The notes beneath the pieces were generated by a model. It did no database searches. It saw only the letters and a program-made list of their open reading frames with translations, and had not been told where the DNA came from. This document shows, piece by piece, positions 44,732 through 53,587 of a DNA stretch of 64,000 bases. The translations under genes were made by a program, and so were the position numbers. Positions within the stretch are counted from its first letter, which is position 1; each line of letters starts with the position of its first letter. Source of the DNA: Vondammii sp040505895 (lineage in GTDB: Bacteria; Pseudomonadota; Gammaproteobacteria; Chromatiales; Chromatiaceae); contig JBEVXU010000011.1 in assembly GCA_040505895.1 (NCBI GenBank), positions 49,408-113,407 on the forward strand. Direction: 5' to 3'.

Positions 44732-45514
44732 ATGAAAGTGGTAAATAGTCCAAGCGTGAGAAACATACTGTCCACTTTGTGGATAGCAACGGCCCTACTG
44801 ATGCCCCAGACAGTCTGGGCCGAAACGCCGGTGGAAAACGAGAGCTACTACCTTACCTTAGGAGGCAGGGCCTACGATAACTGGATGTCACTGCTCGACA
44901 GGGAGACACAGGAGAAACGCGGCCTAAAAAAACGCGACTTCCTCAAAAACCACCCGGCCTACCCAGCTGAAGGAGAAAAGCAAGGTTTTACCACCTGGAG
45001 GTGCAAAGAGTGCCACGGCTGGGACTACCGTGGCAGCCAGGGAGCCTATAATGCCGGCTCCCACTTCACCGGCATCAAAGGAATCCGTGCTATGCAGGGC
45101 GCGGAACCGGGAGAGATAGAAGTGATTCTTCGCAGCGATACCCACCGCTACAGCCTGCAGATGATCGATGATGAGACGGCCTGGGCACTGGCCCTGTTCA
45201 TCAGCCGGGGGCAGATCGACGTGGAAAAATATATCGACAGTAAAACAAGAATAGCTCGAGGTAATCCAGAGCGGGGAAAACCTCTCTATAACACCCTCTG
45301 CACCACATGCCATGGTTTAATGGGGCGTGAAATTAACTTCAAAACCCCCAAAAAACCCGAGTATGTTGGCACGCTAGCGGTCAAAAACCCCTGGGAGTTA
45401 CTGCATAAAATCCGTAATGGCCACCCGGGTGAGGAGATGATTTCAGTACACGCTTTGGAAATCCATCAGCAAATGGATATCCTGAGCTATACGCAGAGCC
45501 TGCCAAAACGCTAG
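44732..45514 (+). CDS. diheme c-type cytochrome
   Basis: 260-residue secreted cytochrome. The signal peptide ends near residue 33 (LLMPQTVWAE). Two haem motifs are visible: CKECHGWDYRG at about 91 and CTTCHGLMG at about 190, each in a class I-like domain. Met ligands could be supplied later in each domain. Transcribed right after the haem-sensor diguanylate cyclase, suggesting electron transfer to, or a shared redox role with, that sensor. No oxidase or reductase subunit is adjacent. Confidence 0.85.
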   Translation: MKVVNSPSVRNILSTLWIATALLMPQTVWAETPVENESYYLTLGGRAYDNWMSLLDRETQEKRGLKKRDFLKNHPAYPAEGEKQGFTTWRCKECHGWDYRGSQGAYNAGSHFTGIKGIRAMQGAEPGEIEVILRSDTHRYSLQMIDDETAWALALFISRGQIDVEKYIDSKTRIARGNPERGKPLYNTLCTTCHGLMGREINFKTPKKPEYVGTLAVKNPWELLHKIRNGHPGEEMISVHALEIHQQMDILSYTQSLPKR

Positions 45515-45577
45515 CGGGCTGTAACGAATATTCTTGGCCCTATCCAAAAACTTCCAGCCCTTGAAACCATAGATCCA

Positions 45578-45612
45578 CTAGCGGCTGCGTGTTATGACCA
45601 TACAGCCGCTAG
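45578..45612. terminator. hairpin between convergent genes
   Basis: TAGCGGCTG and CAGCCGCTA pair across a short loop within 45578-45612, between the end of the cytochrome gene and the end of the small membrane protein gene. No long T-run; a bidirectional 3' stem. Confidence 0.55.
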
Positions 45613-45642
45613 ATTGATATGCACCCTAATTGGATACTTTGG

Positions 45643-45945
45643 CTATATGAAGTATAGGTATGCGTATAGGACACCTACGATAATTCCAATACCGGCAAAA
45701 CCCATCACGATCGTAGGTTTATCACCGTTACGAAAGCCTCTGATGATCCAGAAGCTTTGTAGGCCGATAGCGGAGGCAGCGGCACCGAAGGCAATAAAGA
45801 GATTTGCGTTCTCAAGTTTCGCGTACAGAACAAAAACCATGTAAAAGGCAAACGCAACGCCCACGGGTACCATCGAAAAAAACCAGTTTCCAACCTCATC
45901 CGGAGTGTCAGCATTAGCTTGTGACCCATCTTTAACTTCCATCAC
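45643..45945 (-). CDS. small three-helix membrane protein, unknown
   Basis: 100 residues. A soluble N-terminus of about 20 residues is followed by three predicted membrane helices: about 22-42 (FFSMVPVGVAFAFYMVFVLY), 48-68 and 78-98. Not recognised. It has its own space on both sides, so it is probably monocistronic. The ATG at 45945 has GGGCAT upstream; the ATG one codon later is as likely. Confidence 0.6.
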   Translation of the reverse strand: MMEVKDGSQANADTPDEVGNWFFSMVPVGVAFAFYMVFVLYAKLENANLFIAFGAAASAIGLQSFWIIRGFRNGDKPTIVMGFAGIGIIVGVLYAYLYFI

Positions 45946-46293
45946 ATATGCCCTCTAATAAATCGAATGCCCGCTAGGTTATCAAAAATCCTCATGTTAA
46001 CTAAGGATTATTTCAAATTTTGGGCCATTTTTTAAGGTCTCGGAGAGCAGGAGATGGTCAAAAGAGACAAAATAATGGATATATTTCCTAAGAATGCTGG
46101 TTTCCAATTTGGATTCACTCCACCCTGCGGTTGATGAGTCCAATTCGCGTTCATACGCGTTTATTTGCGGCCAATATTGGCTTATCTACTGCTATCACTG
46201 ACTGAGCATTAAGGGTAATCAGATAAGTTTTTTTCCTGTTTTTTTGGCGAGCAGGAAATATATTCTTGTCAAGGATATATGATAGGTCTCACC
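45946..46293. other. gene-free stretch between two minus-strand genes
   Basis: AT-rich, with no supported frame. CTTATCT and AGATAAG at about 46183-46230 are followed by a run of T on the plus strand. A second stem, TTCCTG/CAGGAA, lies at about 46236-46257. Presumably holds the promoter of the small membrane protein and the 3' end of the next gene. Confidence 0.4.
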
Positions 46294-47970
46294 CTATTCA
46301 CCATAAAATTTATAATTAGCCCGACCCGACTTCTTAACCTGGTACATTGCCTCATCAGCCCGTTTAATCAGTACTTCAAACGTACTTCCATCTTCTGGAT
46401 ATAGGCTAATACCAATACTACATGAACTCTCAAACCCGGTTTGTTCGTCGAACTGGAATGGCTTGGAAAGGAAATTGTAGACCTTCTCTGCTACCGGAAT
46501 CATATCATCACGATTCTTTACGCCTTCAAAAATCAAAGCAAATTCATCTCCTCCCATACGGCATAGGAGCTCACTGCCACGTACTATATGTAGCAGTCGG
46601 CGAGAGAACTGCTTTAGGTACTCATCTCCGACATCATGCCCAAACTCATCATTAACTTTCTTGAAATAATCGATATCCAAAAAAACAACTCCAAGGTGCA
46701 ATTCATTTCTTTTGGCGCGAGTTATTGCATACTCACCCAACTCAATAAAGAGCCTGCGATTTGGCAGCCCGGTAAGCTGATCATGCATGGCTAGGTGTGT
46801 TGCAAATTTTCTGGCGACCTCCTCTTTATGTCTGCCCAAACGCTCATCTTCTGCAACCCTAACCGTTATCAGGTATCTTCTTGCAGAGTAACTTATTAGC
46901 GATAGAACAAGAACAAGCGTTCCTCCGATTGAAGCCCAGTGGGACCAACGAGCAAGTTGAAAAACGGCATAGGCTTCGTCGGCATCTATCTCAGAAACAA
47001 TCCCAATACTCCTCTCGCTATCCCAATGCCATGCGCCAACAACCTGAACCCCCCTATAGTCTTCGTAGGGTTCCAGCCTGAAACCAGATCGCTTGTTAAC
47101 TACCTCTTCTACTGAATGAATCAAAGAAGGCTTATTCTGGCCAATATTATGAGTTTCGCCTCTATGCTCCAGACGCATTCCAATGGAACTCGATGCATCA
47201 GGAGGCAGGATATTTCGTTGCTTCAACTCAACAAGGAACCTACTTTCAGAGATCAAATTCCCGATATTATTAACAAGGTATGTATCTCCACTTTTACCAA
47301 AGCGGGCAACTGATGATATATGTGTCCAATCTTTAGTCGAAGGTAGGTGCAACGCTAAAACCGCTATAGTCTCTCCACTCTCGTCCTGTATTGGAGCAAG
47401 CGCAAAAGCCGAGGGGATACCTCTTGGCATATGTTTTGGCCAATGTTGAGAATATTGTCCAAATATATTTGGATCTGTGATATGCGTTACCCCGTCAAAT
47501 GCATGCTGAAGTGTTTCATGCATAATGTCAGGCATCTTCTTGCCAATCTTGATGGGGCGATAGGCGCTGATTCTCGTAAAATCCGGTGCCGCAATAAAGT
47601 AACCAATATAGTTTCCTTGCTCTACCATGGGAACAAATCGATTACGCAATTCAGAATGCATAGTTGATGACAGTAGAGAATCATGGTCGCGAAAAACGTT
47701 CAATTGCTCTTTAACGAGCCCCAATACTCCGTGCTTATTTGCAAGACTGGAAACCATATAAAGATGGTGTTTTGCCCAATGATCTATCGATTCCTCAGTA
47801 GTGTTGATAGCGGTGGTTAGCTGATTTTTCAGCTGAAATTTGACTCCACTCTCCATCTTGCTAATTACCCAATAACCCATAATTATCACAGCAAGAAGCA
47901 CTGACAATCCACCCACTACAAAGGAGAGCAGTGTCCATTTTTTCTGCTGAATTAGAGGGGGGGTGTTCAT
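46294..47970 (-). CDS. diguanylate cyclase with double-Cache periplasmic sensor
   Basis: About 558 residues from the ATG at 47970 (MNTPPLIQQKKW); a longer frame reaches 48054 but puts 28 unlikely residues before the first helix. TM1 is at about 13-35, a periplasmic Cache-type sensor spans about 40-325, TM2 about 338-358, and GGDEF about 385-555 with intact active site CRMGGDEF. The I-site position reads RGSE instead of RxxD, so product inhibition may be absent. The codon and base usage looks more AT-rich than the neighbouring core genes. Confidence 0.88.
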   Translation of the reverse strand: MNTPPLIQQKKWTLLSFVVGGLSVLLAVIIMGYWVISKMESGVKFQLKNQLTTAINTTEESIDHWAKHHLYMVSSLANKHGVLGLVKEQLNVFRDHDSLLSSTMHSELRNRFVPMVEQGNYIGYFIAAPDFTRISAYRPIKIGKKMPDIMHETLQHAFDGVTHITDPNIFGQYSQHWPKHMPRGIPSAFALAPIQDESGETIAVLALHLPSTKDWTHISSVARFGKSGDTYLVNNIGNLISESRFLVELKQRNILPPDASSSIGMRLEHRGETHNIGQNKPSLIHSVEEVVNKRSGFRLEPYEDYRGVQVVGAWHWDSERSIGIVSEIDADEAYAVFQLARWSHWASIGGTLVLVLSLISYSARRYLITVRVAEDERLGRHKEEVARKFATHLAMHDQLTGLPNRRLFIELGEYAITRAKRNELHLGVVFLDIDYFKKVNDEFGHDVGDEYLKQFSRRLLHIVRGSELLCRMGGDEFALIFEGVKNRDDMIPVAEKVYNFLSKPFQFDEQTGFESSCSIGISLYPEDGSTFEVLIKRADEAMYQVKKSGRANYKFYGE

Positions 47971-48054
47971 TGACCTACATGGGATACACTTGATACCACA
48001 TTCATGTTCATAGTCCTTAATTTCCTGAAATGTTCGCAACACAACGCACGTCAC

Positions 48055-48746
48055 TTACTACTGTAAAGACGATAAACATACTGATTACGTGTTGATCTTT
48101 GCACCAAATAATAGACCATTATTCATAAGGTTACTGAGCCGCCATGAGGAATAAAGTTACTTTCACAGCAGACATATGTAGCGCTCCAGGCCGATATGTA
48201 CAGAAGTTATTTTTAAGTGCTTTTTAGTAGGACACCCACTACCTCTCTTCAAAAAGTTCACTATCGGATTTCCTATCCAGGCTACACATTGGCTATGATT
48301 TGGAATACAGCTGCGCCTTTCTCGAGTTAATCACCCCTAGCTGACAACTTTCACCAAAAGTTTACGGCGATTCATACCAAAGGCCGCTAAGCCCATGTGA
48401 GAAATGCAGTTTGGACTCTTTAAAAAGTGGATGTCTTAATTATTGGTTAGCCTCATGGAAGATCCTTATATATTTGGGGTATTAACTGCTTTAGCAGCCT
48501 CTGGATTGCCGCAAAACCAAACTCTTCCACGAGTCGCAAGAGTGGCGGCCAACTTGGGGTCTGTGTCAGCAATGACATCAGAGACTCCATGGAAGAACTA
48601 CGTTATTATCAGTAGTATTTCCTGTGCTTGCCATGAAACTTTCTCCAGCACTGTGACTAGCACTAACTACACTAGGAGTGCCCGCGGCCGATCTCGACGT
48701 GTCCACGTAGACTTCAATTCACCATGAAATTCGGAATCGTAACTAC
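48055..48746. other. gene-free stretch before ppk2
   Basis: About 690 bases with no frame I can support. A 94-codon open frame at 48443-48727 has no recognisable family, no good ribosome-binding site and an odd composition. The stretch should hold the promoters of the dCache cyclase (left) and ppk2 (right). No repeat or RNA was recognised. Confidence 0.45.
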
Positions 48747-49658
48747 ATGAGAGACAATGAAAATCCGGAATTCGTCGAATTTAGAGGCGAGCAGGTCGCA
48801 CTGGCATCTCTGACCAGGCGTATTGATGAGCTTGAGCAGGAGAATACACAGCTAAAGAGAGACCGCAGCAAGGCGATCAAGCGCTACCGCAAGCAGGAAG
48901 AGCTCAAGCCCTACGAGGCTGAGTTGATCAAGCTCCAAGAACAGCTGGAAAAAGAGAACCGGCGCATGATCATCCTGTTCGAAGGGCGTGACGCGGCCGG
49001 TAAGGGTGGAGCCATCCAGCGCATCACCTTTTACATGAACGCACGCCACTACCGTATCGTCGCTTTGGGAAAACCGACCCGGGAACAGCGCAGTCAATGG
49101 TATTTCCAGAAATATATCTCACAGTTTCCACGGGGTGGAGAAATCGTCATCTTCGACCGCAGCTGGTACAACCGGGCCATGGTGGAGCCGGTGTTCGAGT
49201 TTTGTACCGAGAAGGAGCACCAGGACTTTATGCAAGGGGTTGCGGGATTTGAGCAGGATCTGGCACGTCAGGGTACCCTCCTGATCAAGTTCTACTTTAG
49301 CGTCAGCAAAGATGTACAAGCCCGACGTTTCGAGATCCGCAAGACCAATCCACTGAAGCAGTGGAAACTCAGTGAAATCGACCTTCAGGTCCAGGAACGC
49401 TGGGACGATTTCTCCCGGGTGAAGTACGAAATGCTCAAACAAACCCACACCCAGGCGGCACCCTGGACCATCGTCCAGGCCGACAACAAACACCGTGCCA
49501 GGCTCAACGCCATCAAGGTGATTCTGAGTTCCGTCGACTACGAACGACGCAACGATGCCCTGGATTACACGCCGGATCCCGGTGTGGTTCACTCGGGTGC
49601 TGAAGAGTTGGAGAAGATGACGGCTGATCTACTCAGGAGTGGCAAGCTCATCGAATAG
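48747..49658 (+). CDS. ppk2: polyphosphate kinase 2
   Basis: 303 residues, cytoplasmic. Transfers phosphate between polyphosphate and nucleoside di- or monophosphates. After a charged coiled N-terminus (to about 70) the kinase core shows Walker A LFEGRDAAGKGGAIQ, the lid block KPTREQRSQWYFQKYI, Walker B IFDRSWYNRAMVEP, and FYFSVSKDVQARRFEIRKTNPLKQWKLSEID. One-domain size fits the class I PPK2 group that mainly acts on ADP or GDP; class I is inferred, not proved. Confidence 0.93.
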   Translation: MRDNENPEFVEFRGEQVALASLTRRIDELEQENTQLKRDRSKAIKRYRKQEELKPYEAELIKLQEQLEKENRRMIILFEGRDAAGKGGAIQRITFYMNARHYRIVALGKPTREQRSQWYFQKYISQFPRGGEIVIFDRSWYNRAMVEPVFEFCTEKEHQDFMQGVAGFEQDLARQGTLLIKFYFSVSKDVQARRFEIRKTNPLKQWKLSEIDLQVQERWDDFSRVKYEMLKQTHTQAAPWTIVQADNKHRARLNAIKVILSSVDYERRNDALDYTPDPGVVHSGAEELEKMTADLLRSGKLIE

Positions 49659-49791
49659 GGGAGTTCAAGACTGTTGGCTCCCAGTGACCTCTAAAGCTTA
49701 GGGGATCGAAGTCGAACGTACCACGGGGTGGTGCTGACGACACCATACCTGCCTTGTCCCTGCTTTGTCGCATAAACAGGACACCCGTACT

Positions 49792-49910
49792 TTACTTCTG
49801 GGGCCTGCGTGCTTTCTCGAGTACCACTTCACTCTGCTGCTCCGTACCATATTCACCAAATAGCTCCGGCAGGCTCATCCCCGGCTGAACATTCGTGCTA
49901 ATCAAGTTTT
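49792..49910 (-). pseudogene. IS1595-family transposase N-terminal remnant
   Basis: On the minus strand the frame reads NVQPGMSLPELFGEYGTEQQ and then SEVVLEKARRPQK before a TAA at 49792-49794. This is the N-terminal zinc-ribbon leader typical of IS1595 transposases (PGMSLPEFF...CEAALEKARWP...), broken before the cysteine pairs and without start codon or catalytic part. Confidence 0.65.
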
Positions 49911-50048
49911 TTGTTTTCGATATGAGTAAATTGCGAATAATCAATGCATAAGTTTATTTAATTGGCGTATAAAATAGTGGCTCGAGCCGCATAAGAAGTA
50001 GTAATTCAGTAGTAATAAGGTTCGGGGTTGCATGTTTTCTTGTTCAAC

Positions 50049-50130
50049 CTAGAATCCTCAGATGGACAGGGTGGAGAGTGCGCTTGGGTTGGTGTAGCAC
50101 AAGGCACAACGACGAGGAATAGTCATTCTG
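50049..50130. repeat. MITE-like family 1, partial copy
   Basis: Starts with the family 1 terminus (CCTAGAATCCTCAG) and matches the right end of the element at 6138-6374 in inverted orientation for about 82 bases with scattered mismatches. The other terminus is missing, so this is a truncated copy. Confidence 0.75.
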
Positions 50131-50329
50131 GTTTCTGGGGTTGCTTTTCAAAAGCAGTTGATTTTATGAGATAAAATTCTTACTCTCTAAACCTCGTTGT
50201 CATCTTTTTGCTGCGAACTGATAGATATTATAAAGAATAAAAACATGCGCTACGTCTTAACGGGAAATAATGCCACTTTTATACTCGGATCTATTTCCCG
50301 TTTCGCGCATAGATTGCTAAATAATTAAT

Positions 50330-50438
50330 AACTCAAGTTTCGGAGTTCATTAGCTCCCCCTCCCTCAGAGAGAGAGTTGGTGTGAGGTGAGTTGAAAAGC
50401 CAAACCTTTTACGCCATTTGAACTCCGAAACTTGAATT
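50330..50438. repeat. MITE-like family 2, short copy
   Basis: Terminal inverted repeats AACTCAAGTTTCGGAGTTC (50330-50348) and the near-complement ending at 50438 (one mismatch). It is the inverted relative of the element at 7005-7180, lacking about 70 internal bases. The pentamer TAATA on both flanks (50326-50330 and 50438-50442) suggests a target duplication. Confidence 0.8.
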
Positions 50439-50469
50439 AATAATACCCTCACTTTCAAAAGGAAAAGAT

Positions 50470-51771
50470 ATGTTCATGAAAAGTATCTCTTTAACACTCT
50501 CAGGCATGGTGATCGCCTGTCTGGGTTTTCTTCCATCTGCTCAGGCAGCAACTGGATCAAGTGACGACAAATCCATTCACCATGTCTCTTCTGAAGTCTG
50601 TAAAGCCTGTCACAAAGAGGTTTACAAGCAGTGGAAGGGTTCCATGCACGCGAACAGTACTGCATTCAATGATCCCATCCATGGAACCTTTTACCGAAAG
50701 GTGATCGGTGATCCTTCGAAAGAGGGTGTAAGAACCAAGGCGGGTAAGTACCCTTCCTGTCTACAGTGCCATTCGCCAAATGCCGCCAAGGATAAGGCCA
50801 CAAAACTTGATGCCAAGCCAGCCTACTCTGAGGGTGTCAACTGTATCGCCTGCCACACGCTGAAGAAATTTAACGGGATTGATGCCCCTGATGGGAAACT
50901 GCAGCTTGGTCTGAAGGCCTACGATTATGGCGACAAGATTCAAGGGCCAGGGCGTAACTCCAACAACAAGCTCGATGCGCTAAAGGCTGCCGGAGATGCC
51001 TTCGGTTTTGGTGGTGGCGATGAAGAGCAGAAACCCAATCCACACCTGGGTAAAGCGGTCACCATGGACGGCAAGGATATCCCCTCGCTGCCGATGGAGA
51101 GCAATCCTCAGCAACAGAGAACATCAGACGCCTGCATGGGCTGTCATGATAGACGCAGCAACTCTCACGGTGTGCCTCTATGTGCCACTGGCAACGAATA
51201 TGCCGCCAGTGAGTCACAGGTAGACTGCCTCTCCTGTCATATGGCAACGAATAACGGTATCGCCAACCACAGTATGGGTGGTGGACACGATATGGGCATG
51301 CTGAAACGCTCCGTTCTGTTTGCCATGAACAGTAGTAAGAAAGGCGGCAATATCAACGCTACCGTCACTATCAAGAACAAGCAGCCCCATACTATGCCTA
51401 CCGGCGCACCCTTCAGAAACCTCTACCTGAAGGTCACCGCTTATGACAAGCAAGGTAATGTCGTATGGGAAAATGCCAAAGGTCATCCAGCGAAAAAAGA
51501 TCCCAAAGCATTCATGTTCTTGACACTCAAGGATGCTGAAGGTAAACCGACTGCTCCGCCAACAGCCAAGTCGCAGGGTGCGGATACCCGCCTGAAGGCA
51601 TTTGAAAAGCGTGATTTTTCTTATGAGATCCCGGCAAAGGGTGTGGTACTGGTTCGTTCCGAGCTTTACTACAACCTGCTGTGGCCTGGACTGGTCAAGC
51701 AGTTTGCCAAGAAGATCCCGGCAGACGTAATGGCTCCAAAACTGATTGCAGTAGCTGAAAACTCCCTGTAA
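50470..51771 (+). CDS. pentaheme c-type cytochrome (cytochrome c554-like)
   Basis: 433-residue periplasmic cytochrome. The signal peptide ends near residue 27 (FLPSAQAA). Five CXXCH motifs are seen: CKACH (44), CLQCH (97), CIACH (125), CMGCH (222) and CLSCH (253). The N-terminal half resembles cytochrome c554-type modules. The C-terminal 180 residues are haem-free and beta-rich (INATVTIKNKQPHTMPTGAP), like the accessory domain of some extracellular or nitrite-linked multihaem proteins. It lies 355 bases before the octaheme gene in the same direction and is separated from it by a terminator, so it can be expressed alone. Probable electron carrier. Confidence 0.85.
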   Translation: MFMKSISLTLSGMVIACLGFLPSAQAATGSSDDKSIHHVSSEVCKACHKEVYKQWKGSMHANSTAFNDPIHGTFYRKVIGDPSKEGVRTKAGKYPSCLQCHSPNAAKDKATKLDAKPAYSEGVNCIACHTLKKFNGIDAPDGKLQLGLKAYDYGDKIQGPGRNSNNKLDALKAAGDAFGFGGGDEEQKPNPHLGKAVTMDGKDIPSLPMESNPQQQRTSDACMGCHDRRSNSHGVPLCATGNEYAASESQVDCLSCHMATNNGIANHSMGGGHDMGMLKRSVLFAMNSSKKGGNINATVTIKNKQPHTMPTGAPFRNLYLKVTAYDKQGNVVWENAKGHPAKKDPKAFMFLTLKDAEGKPTAPPTAKSQGADTRLKAFEKRDFSYEIPAKGVVLVRSELYYNLLWPGLVKQFAKKIPADVMAPKLIAVAENSL

Positions 51772-51782
51772 TCAGTATCCAG

Positions 51783-51821
51783 AAAAGGCTGCCAGTCTCT
51801 GTTGATTGGCAGCCTTTTTTT
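51783..51821 (+). terminator. intrinsic terminator after pentaheme cytochrome
   Basis: AAAAGGCTGCCA and TGGCAGCCTTTT pair across a short loop, followed by a run of T, 12 bases after the stop codon. Textbook form. Confidence 0.92.
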
Positions 51822-51839
51822 CGTTTTTTACCACAAACA

Positions 51840-52060
51840 TCCCGTCGCGCTGGGGAAGCAACCCTATTTTTTAAGGAACCCCCCTGGCCTGAAGCCCTGC
51901 AACCCTCCTCATCGACCTGATCTGTCTGGCAGCCATGAGAAAGAGTAACGCGATTTTCAAGGCATACAGAACCAAGCGGCAAGTAGGAGACTGGTCTGAT
52001 GGCATATTTGTCTAAATGGCTCTGCACAATTGATTTAAGGACTATTGTGCAGCGCCGTTT
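51840..52060 (+). promoter_or_regulatory. leader of octaheme cytochrome gene with attenuator-like hairpin
   Basis: The 220 bases before the octaheme gene contain no frame but end in a strong stem, CTGCACAAT/ATTGTGCAG (52022-52052), followed by CGCCGTTTTT. A terminator-like stem about 75 bases upstream of the start codon, preceded by a long GC-richer leader, would suit conditional termination. Segments around 51935-52005 recall a c-di-GMP-I riboswitch only loosely (GAAAGAGT, ACGC), so I do not call one. Confidence 0.4.
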
Positions 52061-52126
52061 TTACTATAGCTCACCAGGCTAAATCGAATCACTACAACAA
52101 GAAATTCAGATAGAGGAGAAAGTCGA

Positions 52127-53587
52127 ATGAGGCGTTTCCAACAGAGCTCATATTCCACCCTGCTGGTGATCGGTGGCTTACTCTCATCACTGTTATTGAG
52201 TACTGCGGTGCTGGCCGCCAAGGTGACGCTTGACCCAGAAAGTTGGGGCTCTGAAGAGGGCAAGGCCTGTGTTGATTGCCACAGCAAGTCTTCCGCAGGG
52301 TTAACCCACCAGTGGAAAAACAGCGCCCATGCCCAGGCAAAGGTCAACTGTCTCGATTGTCATCGAGCCCATGAAGACGACGTCGATGCGATAGAGCATG
52401 AGGGCAGTGTAATTGCCACCATTGTCTCTCCCAAGGATTGTGGACGCTGCCATGAAACAGAATTCAAGCAGCAGAAGGGCTCTGTACATACCAAGGCGGT
52501 CTCTATCATCAAGAACCGTATGCCGGCACTGTCCGAGCATTTTGGCAGCCCGTCGATCAATGATGCCGGTTGTGCAAAATGCCATGGCTCCAAGGTAATA
52601 ATGCGCGGTGACGGTACCCTGGACCCGGCTACCTGGCCCAACTCAGGGATTGGGCGCATCAACCCGGACGGTTCTATCGGCTCCTGTTCAGCCTGCCATG
52701 GGCGGCATCAGTTTTCCAAGGCACAAGCCCGTCAACCCGGTGCCTGCACCTTCTGCCACTCAGGTCCCGATTCGCCTGATAAAGCGGTCTACGAGAGCTC
52801 CAAACACGGCATGATGTACGAAGCCCATAAGGGCGAAATGAACCTCACGAGTGACCAATGGATCGCCGGCAAGGACTACTCTGCCGCCCCAACCTGTGTC
52901 ACCTGCCATATGGGTGCAGCGGGCAAGATGAAATCCACCCACGATGTGGGTATGCGGGATGCGTGGAACCTGAATGCCGCCGTCTCCGAACAGCAATCTC
53001 TGGTCATCTTTGAAGATGGCGACAAACGTGAACTCGCCACTTCCCAGCCCCAGCCGGGGCGTGGTGAAACCATCAGTAAACTGGATGGCAGCATGGCGAA
53101 AGTCAGGGCAGTGGCCTCACCCAAGCGCCGTCGTCAGGCAATGACGAAGGTGTGCCTTGAGTGCCACAGCAAGGGTTTCGCCAATAAGTCGATGAAGCAG
53201 TTTGATAATGTCGTCGAGCTCTATAACGAAAAGTATGGCAAACCGGCAGAGGCGATCATGCAGGCACTCTACTTAGAAAATCTGCTTACCCCCTTGCCTT
53301 TCGATGAACCTATCGAGATAAGTTACTGGCAGATGTGGCACACCGGTGGAACACTTGCCCGTCACGGTGCCGCAATGGGCAGCCCAAGCATGACATGGAA
53401 AGGGATACAGGATGTCGGGAGTAACTTTTACGGGAAATTCCTCCAGCAGATTCTCGATGTTGCAGGCGAGCAGCGAGGCCGGGCGCTGGTTAAGGAGCAC
53501 GTCCATGATTCAGAGCACCATGAATGGTTGAATCATCCCAATAAGTCAAACCCGATCCTTGGTGAAGGGAAAGACAATGAAGACTAG
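52127..53587 (+). CDS. octaheme hydroxylamine oxidoreductase-like cytochrome
   Basis: 486-residue periplasmic protein. The signal peptide ends near residue 31 (LLLSTAVLAA). Eight CXXCH motifs are at residues 48, 75, 105, 149, 187, 207, 257 and 343, with the spacing of the HAO family. After the last haem, the block RHGAAMGSPSMTWKGI aligns with the HAO segment that carries the catalytic Tyr cross-linked to haem P460. Here Met replaces that Tyr. Absence of the cross-link is a mark of HAO-like enzymes thought to reduce nitrite or hydroxylamine rather than oxidise the latter. AGAGGAGAAAG precedes the ATG. Overlaps the NapC gene by 11 bases. Confidence 0.9.
   Translation: MRRFQQSSYSTLLVIGGLLSSLLLSTAVLAAKVTLDPESWGSEEGKACVDCHSKSSAGLTHQWKNSAHAQAKVNCLDCHRAHEDDVDAIEHEGSVIATIVSPKDCGRCHETEFKQQKGSVHTKAVSIIKNRMPALSEHFGSPSINDAGCAKCHGSKVIMRGDGTLDPATWPNSGIGRINPDGSIGSCSACHGRHQFSKAQARQPGACTFCHSGPDSPDKAVYESSKHGMMYEAHKGEMNLTSDQWIAGKDYSAAPTCVTCHMGAAGKMKSTHDVGMRDAWNLNAAVSEQQSLVIFEDGDKRELATSQPQPGRGETISKLDGSMAKVRAVASPKRRRQAMTKVCLECHSKGFANKSMKQFDNVVELYNEKYGKPAEAIMQALYLENLLTPLPFDEPIEISYWQMWHTGGTLARHGAAMGSPSMTWKGIQDVGSNFYGKFLQQILDVAGEQRGRALVKEHVHDSEHHEWLNHPNKSNPILGEGKDNED

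Larger units (their letters stand above)
49659..50469. other. repeat- and transposon-remnant-rich stretch before multihaem locus
   Basis: About 810 bases without a working gene. It holds an IS1595-type transposase remnant (49792-49910), a partial family 1 MITE (50049-50130) and a complete short family 2 MITE (50330-50438). The promoter of the pentaheme cytochrome gene must lie at or inside the last element's right flank, only 31 bases before the start codon. Confidence 0.6.

Noticed and set aside
48443..48727. 94-codon open frame upstream of ppk2
   Set aside because: No good start signal or family, composition unlike a protein; likely chance frame in a non-coding stretch.
51935..52005. c-di-GMP-I riboswitch before the octaheme gene
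   Set aside because: Only short stretches match; the conserved GCAAA-type core and tetraloop receptor are absent.
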